A stretch of 64,000 bases of DNA from Girardinichthys multiradiatus (taxonomy: Eukaryota; Chordata; Actinopteri; Cyprinodontiformes; Goodeidae): NCBI RefSeq assembly GCF_021462225.1, contig NC_061797.1, positions 37,970,147 through 38,034,146 of the forward strand, written 5' to 3'. Positions 50,401 to 62,400 of this stretch are shown piece by piece. Each line of letters opens with the position of its first letter. Within the stretch, counting starts at the first letter, position 1. Below the pieces are notes generated by a model that saw only the letters and a program-made list of their open reading frames with translations, ran no database searches and was not told where the DNA came from. The translations under genes and the position numbers were made by a program.

Positions 50401-53400
50401 AGTTTCATAAAAAATTGCTTTTTTGTTACCACCTTTCCATAAAGGCCATATTTGCCCTGTCAACTCCTGCCCTGTAGATCTTTGCTGCTCCTCCAGAGTT
50501 ACCATGGGCCTCTTAGTTGCTTAAATGGTTAATGTTCTCCTGGACGACTTATTGGTGTAGGTGGTCAGCCATGTCTTTGTTGGTTTGCAATTGTAACATT
50601 CTCTTCCATTATGAATTGATGGTTTGAATTGTGCTCTGTGGAATGTTCAAAGCTTAAGATATTTTTCAAAGTCTAACCCTGCTTTAAACATCTCCACAAC
50701 TTTGCTTCTGACCTGTCTGGTGTGTTCCTGAATCTTCATGATGCTGTTTGTGTATTAATGCTCTCTAACAAACCTCTAATGCCTTTACAGAACAGTTATG
50801 TTTATACTGAGATGAAATTATATAAAGTGTTAGCAGTTGGTGATTTTTAAATTTCACCTACTGGATAAAACCCAAATAACCAGCTAATTCTGAGCATGAA
50901 TCCTGACCTGGGATCTTTCTATATAGCGTTTGCATATTTTACCTTGTTCGCCCCCACAACCCTGCAAGGCCGAGCAGGGTTGTTCAAATTGTTTAAGTTG
51001 TGCTGTGATGACTAAATGCCTTCTTGAAATCATGAAAGATGGTTTGATTTAAATGTATACGTTTGAAATGAAAAGGGAAAATGATTGCTTTTTATCACAA
51101 TTTCCAACCATTACTGCTGCACATGACTGTTTATGCATTTAAGCTGTGGAAACAATAATGTTCCTTTGCAGCTGATTAGCTCACTAAGACGAGGATAACA
51201 GTGATGACAGTGGGTGATGATACTCTTGAACATCATGAGGAATAGAGATGAATTTCTATTTGTAAAGGAAAATAACTGGACAACATGAATCATCATTTCC
51301 AACCACAACTACCACATGATTGCTCATGGATTTCAACTGCTCAATACTGTAGAGATCCTTTAATATGCAATAGAAATGCTTAGTAGATATGGGATGCTAG
51401 CCTTTCTTGATTTGTTTGTGTGAGCGGCCATCTGCCACGACCGACTGGGGTTTTGAGAGAACAGAGCAGAGACACAAAAATAACACAGAAGCACTGATCC
51501 AGCAGCACTTTCAATAGAAAGGAAAAGTGAAACTTTAATGGTTATAGCTCCTTTAGGCCTCATCTAGGAGAGAAAGACAGCTGAGCAGATGAACTCTGAG
51601 CCAGTTTTCAAGTCTAGAGTATGAAAGAGTGCACATACAGTTAGTCACAGTAAAAGCTCAGTCAATCGTCATGTCTAGGAGAGAGAAAGGGTTAAACACT
51701 GAAAGACAGGGCCATGTGGATCATCGGTAGAGGGTGAGCATTAAGCTGTTGCCAGCAGAAGCTTGGACGATTCCCCTCTCCAGAAAGGTGTCACAGGTAG
51801 ACACAGAGTCAGGCCAGGTGTAGCTTCTAGGAAGAGAAAAGAGAAAGAACAAAGTTAAAAGCTGAAATAACAGCAGATAATGCAATTACAAACATAAATG
51901 TGTGTAGTTTACTAAACTCCACAAGGAGATAAACTTGAGTCATCGACTTTAGTCAGATGAGACTAAGATTTAACTCATTCTGGTTTGCCATGAAATGTAT
52001 GTAGATCAACACCTCAATTCCTGTTAAATACAGTGAAGGATCTGAGACATTGTAGGCGTTTTATTTTCCAAAGGCCCTGGAGACCTTGTTAGAGTGCAAG
52101 ACATCTAACTCTTTTACATAGCAGGACATTTGAACTAAAACAAATAACTAGTGGCCTCAGCCAGAATACTGAAGAGAGGTAGTTATGGGTCCATAACAAT
52201 CAAAAACATTTGGCAAAATCAACCCATAGAGTATTCGTTAGACCAATTTCATACTTCTACTATAGACGTTACATTCACCAGACCTAAATCCTTAAGAAAA
52301 CCTGTGAGCTGAGCTCTTCGCAGGCAGGGAGAACAGCATATAAAGAGGAGCCAGGTCCCTGGAGGATCCAGATAGACTGTATATATGGGAATGATTTTTC
52401 TGTTTTTCAATGTGGGATAATGCTATAGCAATGAAAGACTAGTTTATTTTAAGATGTTCTGCTCATCTGTATCAGGGATACCATCAAATGTGGTCGGTCC
52501 GCAATGTAAAATTACCTCGATGGGTTTTACTTTATGCTTCATTTATTACACAAACTAAAGACTTGTTTCATATTTGCTGATCTGTAAAAAGAAGTCAAGA
52601 AACGAGGCTGACTTTCCTTCTGTGTCGAACTGTTATGTTTAGTAATATGATCCTGCCTTTATACAGCTCCAAGGTGTGCCACAATATACTCATCACAGAA
52701 GTGTTTAGCTATTTTGTTCAACACTTTTCTGTTTTTCCATCATTTACTATTTCATGTGAAAGCAGGCACTTCATGTTTGTTTTGGCTGAGGATAGAGAGC
52801 AATTCTACTGCTACAAGTGTGCTGCAGATTTATGGCAGCTTAAGAACAGCATAATCCGCTGAGATAGCCAAAAGTTGTGTGAGTTATTATACACGTCCTT
52901 CAAATTTGTTTATGTCATCTGTCTATTGAGTTATGGTTTCCACCTCATGACAAAGTGGAAAGCTCAGAATCCAATCTGTGTTGAATAAAATGTAACCTAA
53001 AATATTATTTTTTATTTTCTTACTGATTTGGGAATCCAGTTTCAGTGCTGAAGGAGAGGTGTGCTTGTTTTATCATAAAGATGGTAATATGTCAGCTGAA
53101 AACATAAAGTCTGCATGGGAGTCAGGTAAAAGACTTTGTTTGAATGAATAGTAGCCCACTGAAACCCAGGTTGACTCCTTGACCACCTGTTTACACAGTT
53201 TCCTGATTTTACTTCTACTGATGTGTTACTGATTTTATTACAACTGATGTAGCACATAAAACTTTCCCCCTAAAGAAAACATAAGAACAATCTTGCAATG
53301 CATTTCCATTCCCAAAGTTACATGATGAAAAAGTTGTTCTAATTGATTTCTTGGGAAATGTTGATTTATGGAGTCAATTTAGATGTAAAACCTTGCTGAC

Positions 53401-56400
53401 GTTTGCTCATACTCTCTGAGCAGTGAATAAGTGTCAGTGATTCACCTCAAGCCAAAGTCTCACTTTGAGCAAATCCTCCCGTGCTGGATAACTAAACTGT
53501 GTTGCCTCACCTTGAATGATGGCAGATTTATCAGTCAGTTCTCCTTAACTGAATTTCCAAAATGGACACAGAAAAATAAACGTTAGCCGATAATGTATAT
53601 GTTGATTTATTCTAATTAATAATTAATCTTTCTGTATTTTTCCTTAATGTATTGTTTGGCAAATAAAGAATATTTTAGAAAGTTTCTAACTGGAATGTGT
53701 TCACCTGATGAAGGTGTCTGACTGAAACATTGCATAATGGATTTTGGAAGTTTAACGATGTGCTGGACTTTACTCTATTGAAACAGTTTTATTGTGAACT
53801 GAACCAGTATATATATATGTGTTTCTATGTGAATATAGAACATTCACAAAACATTTTTTTTAAAGGTCTTGCTGTGTGTCATTTTGAAAAGCAGAGATCT
53901 GTTCTCTACAAACTAAACACGCAAACGTTCCTAACCCTTGTAGAGAGTGGTAGCTTACCCATCAACAATGCAGTGTTGGAATGAAGTTACCATGGTCCTT
54001 TTCAACATAAAAACCAGTTAAAACAAAATAAAAATAAGGTACAGGTTCATCCACACACCCTGTAAATTATTTTGAGGGACATAGCCAGAGCATGTTTTGA
54101 TGTTTCATTTTCATACATTTTACCCTGTTATAACAACCACTGAACCCTTCCTTGTCCTTCTCCTCTCTGCTCCATATAGGGCCTTGGCTGCGATGAGTAT
54201 CTTGGATCTGGGAAAGTGGTTGACAAGTGCGGCGTGTGCGGTGGTGACAACACAACCTGCAGGCTGGTCTCAGGAATGTTCAAACACAGCTTGTCCAAGA
54301 TTGGCTACCACAAAATAGTGGAAATACCAGAGGGAGCCACAAAGATCAACGTAACAGAGATGGTGAAGAGCAGGAATTACCTTGGTGGGCAATAGAAACA
54401 GACCTTGATGAAGATATAGAAGATAATCAACCTCTTCTGTGTGTTTTTTCCTTTTTGCTGCATACTTGAGCCTACTCTGTACACTTTGAAGCAGCAGGTT
54501 GCTGTATTTATTCTGAAGAGCTTGTGGTTTACCTGAGTTTCCTTTGGATACTGCATATCCAACAGTAATTGGTATTTTGTGTGTCTTTGAATATTTTTCT
54601 ATAGAGCTTCTAGATGTAAGAACTCATCTTTCAGTCTGTATTTTATTGTAAACACAGACATTGATCCCCCATCATCAGACTTTCACACTCCCATTTTTAT
54701 AATTCTGTCCAGGCTTGTGGAAGGCATACTAGATCCCAGATGGACAAAACAAATGGCCACAGTCACATCAAAGCAAAAGATGCTGTCAGTGGTCATCAAG
54801 CTGTTTTAATCATGCAATTAGTCAACTAAGAGGCATCTATTTAGGATATTGTTTTTTGTTTCTTTCATGATTCTTAAATTTCAGATCTCTTTTTAAATCT
54901 TTTTAAAAAGTAAGATTGTGCACATTGGTTGCTGTATAGTGTCAGTAGTGCTTTTGTTTTGTAGTGACAAGGATGTTGATGAAAAGATGGATTATTGCTG
55001 TATACAGGCCCTTCTGGAACAAAACTTTGGGGGTGCTCCAGGAGTACAGAGTCAGGGGCCCTTTATTAGGGGCCATCCAGTCTCTGTACAAGTGGAGCGG
55101 GAGTTTGGTTCACATTGCCGGCACTAAGTCAGACCTGTTCCTGAAGCATGTTGGACAAGGCTGTCCTTCATTACCCGCCCTGTTCATAAATTTCATGGAC
55201 AGGATTTCTAGGTGCAGCCAAGGGGCCGAAGGGGGTCTGGTTTGGGGACCAGTGGATTTCTCTTCTTTTTGCAGATGATATGGTCATGCTGGCCCCCTCT
55301 AGCCAAGACCTACAGCATGCACCGGGGCAGTTTGCAGCTGAGTGTGAAACGGCTTTGATAAGGATCAGCTCCGAGGCCATGGTTCTCGACCGGAAAAAGG
55401 GGGTTTGCCCTCTTCAGGTTGAAGAGGAGATCCTGCCTCAAGTGGAGGAGTTCAAGTATCTCGGGGTCCTGTTTGCAAGTGAGGGGAGAATGGAGCGGGA
55501 GATCGACAGACGGATTGGTGCGGCTGCCGCAGTAATGGGGACGGTGTGCCGGTCCGTTGTGGTGAAGAGAGAGCTGAGCTGAAAAGCGAAGCTCTCAATT
55601 TACCTGTCAGTCAACATTCCTACCCTCACCTAAGGGCATGAACTTTGGATCTTAACCGAAAGAACGAGATACCGGATACAAGCGGCTGAAATGAGCTTCC
55701 TCCGCAGGGTAGCCGGGCATTCCCTTAGAGATAGGGTGAGGAGCTCGTCCATGTGGGAGGAGCTCGGAGTAGAGGTGGAGTTGAGGTAGCCCGGGCATCT
55801 GTATCGGATGCCTCCTGGACCTCTCTGCTGGGAGGTGTTCCAGGCACGTCTCACCAGGATGAGGCCCAGAGGACGGCCCAGGACACGTTAAAAAATACGC
55901 AGAGGTTTGTAGTTGTAATCTGACAAAAAGTGAAGTTCAGGGGTATGAATACTTTTGCAAGGTGGTGTAGCTGAAAATCCCTGATGTACTCAGTCCTGTA
56001 TACATGATGTTAAAGGTTAGGTTGTTTGTCATCATATCTGTCTTGTTTCTACATTTGGCCTTCATATTTATGGAAACACTTTACCGTGCAACTGTTAAAT
56101 TGCATTTACGTATAAATATTTTTTGCCACTATGGATCTAGACTTTTCTGTAATCTCTTGAAGTGGTCTTGAGCAATATTTCTCAGTTCTATGTGCTGGAC
56201 TTTGCTGGTTTTTCATTAGTCTACGGTCCAGTTATTGTATTGAAACACAGATTCTGCTAAAAATAAATGAAGACATGTGGAGGACATAAGTAGTATAGCT
56301 GTAAAAAATGTTTTAAATTTCACATAGGGTTCATTTTCAGCAGATGAAAAGCATATAACACATCTTGCAAAAACTTTACACTGAACCATAGAGACGTGTA

Positions 56401-59400
56401 ATTGTTCATTTAATGACTGAAGGGCTCTTAAGTGGACAAACAGACAAAAAAAAAAACATTCCTATGAAAATGGATTGGAATTAGATTGAAAATCAGTAAG
56501 GCAAGACAGGTCCAAATAAAAACTTAAAGATCCAAAAAGCTTAAAGAATTGTTTATCAAGGCCATTTGAAACGTTTTTGCTCTGTACTGTAGCAATATAT
56601 TGTTAAATCACTGGATGGGCTGCACAGTGGCATAGTTATTAGCTTTATTGCCTTGTAGAAAGAAGGTCCTGGGTTTGAATCCAGGCCCGGGGTCTTTCTG
56701 CAAGGAGTTTATGTATTCTCCCTGTGTACACGTGGATTCTCTCTGAGTTCGGCTTCCTCCCACAGTCCAAAAACATGCATGTCAGGTTAATGGTTTCTCT
56801 AAATTGCTCTTAGGACTGAGTGCTTGGTCATTTGTCTTGTGTGTTTCTGTGTTGCCCTTTCATCAGTGACCTGTCCAGGGACAGCTGGGGAAGTTCTCGA
56901 TGTTTTAGTCCCAGCTTGTTTTGTTTAGAGCAGGGCATTTTAAGTGCTTCTTGGAAAATTCTAAGAATAGTAGTATAGTCCTTGAATATTTTTTTCATTA
57001 CCTTTACCAATTTAAGATTTAAACCTAGTTAATAATTTAACATCCATGTGCAGCTGTATTCAGTATTTTGACTAATACTGTAAGTTGAAAACGTGGCAGG
57101 TTTGGATTACTCACTCATTCTAAAAGCAGACGTCTCCCTGCAAATACAGCCTTTCATTTTCCATCCTCCTTTACAGTTTTTGGCTTCAGAATCTTTTGCT
57201 TTTTTAATATACCCCTGGTTATAAGTAGAAAACTTTAGATATCCATTTGCTGCATACGCTGTTAAGGCAGCGGTGAAAAGATACCTCATGAGAAGTCATG
57301 AAACAAACTATTCATGTTAAATGTTATTAGGAGATTCTCCTGGTAACCTCGAGGAAAAATACCACGGGTTCACGATATTTGCACAAATATTGTAAAAAAC
57401 AAAACTTTAGCATAATCAATAAAGCAATAATTATTCCTCCTACTGCTAAAATGTTATAACATATAGATTCTTTCAGTTGTATTGCACTATCTGTAAGATC
57501 TTTTTTTTAAATATTTTGATACATAGACTTAAATAAAAATATAGAATAAACACTCATGAAGTTGGGTAGTACTTATTAACCAGAATAATATAACATTTGC
57601 TGTTCTGTTCTTTACTATGTAATATCAGTAGTACAAGCTAATATTAGCTGCTTAATTTGTTAGACTATCATCTTTTGGAAAACAAACATGCCACTGTTGG
57701 CTTGCCATCTGCAGTTTAATAGTGTGACATTAATAAGAGTGAGTGGTAGCGCTCTTTGATTTCCACTGCAATTAATGTCCATGTTTTTTACAACAGGAAC
57801 TATTTCCAAACAGCTGAATTTGCCTTTCTTGTAAGCAAGGGAAAAGTGTAGTAATCTTTTTCTCTCAGTCAGATGATCCACAGTGTCTAACAACAGGTAG
57901 CACTTCCCTACTCCTTGTAGCCAAAGAAAACACAGGTGACTCCAGCATTTTATCTGTCATCTCATTTAAAGGACTTAAAACTGTGGGAAAGGTATAAGAA
58001 AAAAAGCTTTTGTGATTTTAAAACCATAACCTTTTAAAACGTTGTGTACCAGAAGCATTCCCAATTGTGATGCAGCCTCTCAATGGACTCTTCAGGAATC
58101 GCTTGACCTGAATAATTGTTTTCTTACAAAGGTGCTGCAGTGGGACAAAGTTGAGTTATATTTTGAAGTGACATTTTGAAATCCAGACATTACTTAATTT
58201 AAGAGTGCCTGTCCCTACTCAGCAATGCATTCAGAGAAAAAAAACCTATATAAGCTGAATACATTTGTGATTTACATGTACAGTTACTGTTCCATCTTAA
58301 ACTTTATTTGTCACATGTAAATGTTTCAAATCATCCAATAAATTTTACTATCAGACAAAACAACCTCACATTGGAGGATTTTCAAGCACGAACAGCCTGT
58401 TTAAGGTCATATCACAGGATCTCGATCAGAATCATGTCCAGACTTTGACTAGGCCACTCCAAAAGCCTCATTTTGTTTTCTTGAAGGCTCAGAAAAACAA
58501 AACAAAACCTTCATTTTGTATCGTTTTTTGAGCCATTCAAATGTAGAAATGCTGCTGTGCTTTGGATCACTGTCCTGTAGGTAACCCAGATGCTTGAGCT
58601 TACAGTAAGGTCACAAACTAATGCCCAAATATTGTAAACTACATTTTCAAATTTTCTTTTTACTATGTTAATTGGAACAATAACTGAAGGATTAAAAATG
58701 CAAAAACAGAAGAAATCTGTAAATAGTATTTTTATGGCACTGTTCATAGACACATTAAGCTAAAGATAATTTTCTGTCTATCGCTCTATCACCATCTCTT
58801 TCATTCAAACTCTGTGCTACACTGTAGATATCTAACAGTGCTTTTAATTGTCCAAACACTCTTTTACCAGCCAGTCTAATGTTACACACCTAATGCTTTT
58901 CTAATAGCCTTTTGCATTTAATCCACAAAATCAGCAGAAAACATCTTGGGAGATTTTGTTACAGGTTTTGCATGAAAAACTTTGCCAACACTAGCAGATT
59001 GACACAGCAGACAAGAACATTGCGGTTCAAAAACAAGTATTTCTTCACTCTTATTTCTTCACTCTCATTTAGTTGTAATTCATTTTGGGGGATGTAGAAA
59101 TGCACCTTCAGAGGTATTTCTTTTTTTTTTTCTTGTCAACACGATTTTACTTTAAATGATAATTATAGAGAAGATGTCTGAATTTCCCTTTTGGTTTGAG
59201 CTTAAGTTTGCTGTTAGTGACAGTATGATTATTAATTTCTGTCTCTTTCAGCTCTTCGAAGCCGTTCAGGAAGATCCATTATAAATGGAAACTGGGCTAT
59301 TGACAGACCAGGGAAATATGAGGGTGGGGGTACCATGTTTACCTACCGCAGACCCAATGAGATCAGCAGCAAAGCCGGGGAATCCTTTCTTGCTGAGGGC

Positions 59401-62400
59401 CCCACTAATGAAATCCTGGAGGTTTATGTAAGCAAAAAAAAAAAAAAAAGCTTTCCTCTTCAACTTAAAAGCATGAGTTTTACTTGAGACAGCAACTATC
59501 AAAAGTTCAAAAGCATGTCTGAATATAATGAAGATTGTTTTAGGACTGCTTTCAAAGTCTCCATCACTTTTTCTCAGATGATCTTTCAGCAGCCAAACCC
59601 TGGGATTCACTATGAGTACGTTCTCCCCTCTGAGAACACCGTCAAGCCTCAGCAAACAACCCACACAGATGAAGGTAAATTAGAGCCAACTCTGGTCTCT
59701 TCTTGTTTTTTTTTATGTGCTTTATAATTGGTTTGGACAAATACTTAACCATAGTTACAGCCTAATGTATGGTAAATGAACCACCAGATCATTAATTGTA
59801 AACAGCGGAGAAGCACCAAGACGTCGGCATGTTATTAGAAAAAGATAATTTTCTGTTTGCCCTGATTAGTGAGCGGCCCTTCAGAAAAAAAAGAAATCCA
59901 ATCTTCTTCTGATCAGTGTATTTAGACTATCAGGTCATGGTGAAAGCAACTTTGTCTGAAAGCTGTTGCTGCAGTAAGAAGATTCAAAATTGGCTATTTT
60001 CAGTATATAGTGAGTTGCTTTAAAAGAAAGTTAGAAGAAGCAAAAGGATGTAAGAAATTGATTAAAGTGAAATTGTAAATGAAGAAAGGGCAGAAGACTA
60101 TGATGAAGAGACAGATGGTGTTGAAATATCCACTCCATGAAGTTTGCACAATAAAGCTGAAAACGGATCTGTGAGCTTCAGCCCCCTTTACAGGTTTGAT
60201 GTCCTTCAGCTGTGTAACAACTGATTCAGACACTGTTTGTTGGAAGATGTGCAGCGTGCCTTAATGTTATGTACTAAAATTAAATTTTTATTTCATGTCA
60301 AGAGTTTTTTCTAATTCATTCAGGCTGAGAAAGAAAGAGAGATACTTTCAGCAGATAACAGAAAGGCTGAATATATTACAGCCAAGCTGATGTGTTTTTT
60401 CTTTGAGCTTTTAACCTCTGTCTATCATGGCATACAGTGGACTTGGAAATGTTGGCAAGCTTTTAGAAATCTCAGTGTTAAGATAAGGATCTGCATTCTC
60501 TTAGGAATATAGATGGCAACTGCTGTTTTAATAATGCTAGCTGCGCTAACGGTGCTAAATGTTATAGACAGTTTAAAATGTCATTGCCATAATAATTCTG
60601 TCTCTGTTTTAAAATAGTAAAACCCTATTTAACAGCAACTGCTTTCTCACACCCACAACATACGGTTGCCTCTGCTCCATGTTTAAATGAACATTTATGG
60701 CACAAGGGTTAAATAAATAGTTTCCAGTGCTCTTTTTCTATCTTCTTATATTAACATTTAAACAAGAAATTGGAATAGGATAAATCAGTATAGACAGATA
60801 AAAGGTTTTGCAATAATGGGAGTTTGTAAATTGCCCATGAAACTCAATGAGGTGCATCTCTAGTATGCATCCATTTAGCTGGTGCAATCTGGCATTATAT
60901 TGCTTTGTCTGTGTCTGAGAAAGGACATGATGAGTATTAGCAGCAGAGCCACACTCAGCTGGAGAACTTCAACTTTGCAGGTGGGGGAAGGCATCAACCA
61001 CATCTTCCTAACAACCAGGTACCTGCTGTTGTTCCTCCAAAACATGACAGGGAGTACAACTGGATACTGACTGGTACCACAGAATGCAGCGCCTCCTGTG
61101 GAAAAGGTTGGAGAATATAACTTGAGAATAATGGTTTTTGATTAGTATCAGATGCAATTTTATCTAACTGCAGCTGGAAAAATTTGGTTTGCACATGAAA
61201 GCTTTTTTATAGGCAATGCATAGTTTTTTCTCAGGTTTCAGGTATTCAGTCTTTCACTGCGTCCACCGGCTGAATAATGTCGAGGTGTCAAATGCTTTGT
61301 GTGAAAGCAGCAGCCACCCAGCTCCACAGGAGGAGGCCTGCAACCTGCAGCCCTGCCCAGCATTGTAAGAGAAATGGTTTCTGTTTTCATTGGCTAATTT
61401 CTGGTAATTGCTTCACTTGAAGGACGTTGTATGTAAAATGCTGCAAAATATTAAATTTTAGGGATTGATTAAGATAACACCATTACTGTCATCAGAATCA
61501 ATATCACTATTGTGGTAACTATCCATCATTCTGAATAAAATAATTCTGGTTTTCATTGTCCATGCTGACTTTTGTCCTTCACGGTTGTATGTGTTAAATG
61601 GAAAAAATTCCCAACACAGGAATATTGCATTGTGTGATGAATAATTTTTCCACATATATTGCTTCCTTTAGGAACACAGATCAGCTTGCACTAAACTTTG
61701 CCAAATGTCTCCCTCTTTCCTGTCTACCTACTGTCAAAAAATGAAAGATAAAGACCTCTAGTGCTGCAAAAAAAAAAAAGAAATAATGCAAGCTGGCACA
61801 CAAAGTGGACTGTTTTGAGAAATGTGCTGCTGCTGGGTCTTGCTTTTTTCAGAATTTTTTGCTTTGATACAGTCCTGTAGCCTTTCAGGAAAACAGTCTG
61901 ATGGCAGAGGTGTATCTTAACAGCATAATGTAGCCTGTCACTCCAAAAAGTATTTATTATGATAATGATTTGTGGAGCTGCTTTTTCAGAACTTGCCTTT
62001 TGTGATATGTTTAATTTTCTATACAGTCCCCCTGAACCTTCAGTTTTGTTTTACATAATCTGAATCTAAACTCTCACAGACAATACACATCTCTAAAAAA
62101 AAGATTAAAACAAAAACTGCAATGTTACTAACTTTAAGCTTTAAATGTAGTTGGGACATTGGAGAGTGGTCGGAGTGCAGCAAGACCTGTGGGCTGGGCA
62201 TGCAGCACCGGCAGGTCCCGTGTCGACAGGTTTACGCCAACCGTACCCTTAACGTCCACATGAGCCGCTGTCGACACTTGGAGCAACCCGAAACAGCCAG
62301 TACCTGCCAGCTGAAGATCTGCAGCGAGTGGCAGATCCGCTCCGAGTGGACCGCTGTGAGTGGAGACCGTCTGGTAGAATGACTTAAGCCCTTAATAATA

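Noticed and set aside
25210..54179. A nested host gene inside the 29 kb intron
   Set aside because: Every long frame found belongs to a transposon or LINE; apart from the 41582 exon and the doubtful 48191 segment no host-like exon was seen.
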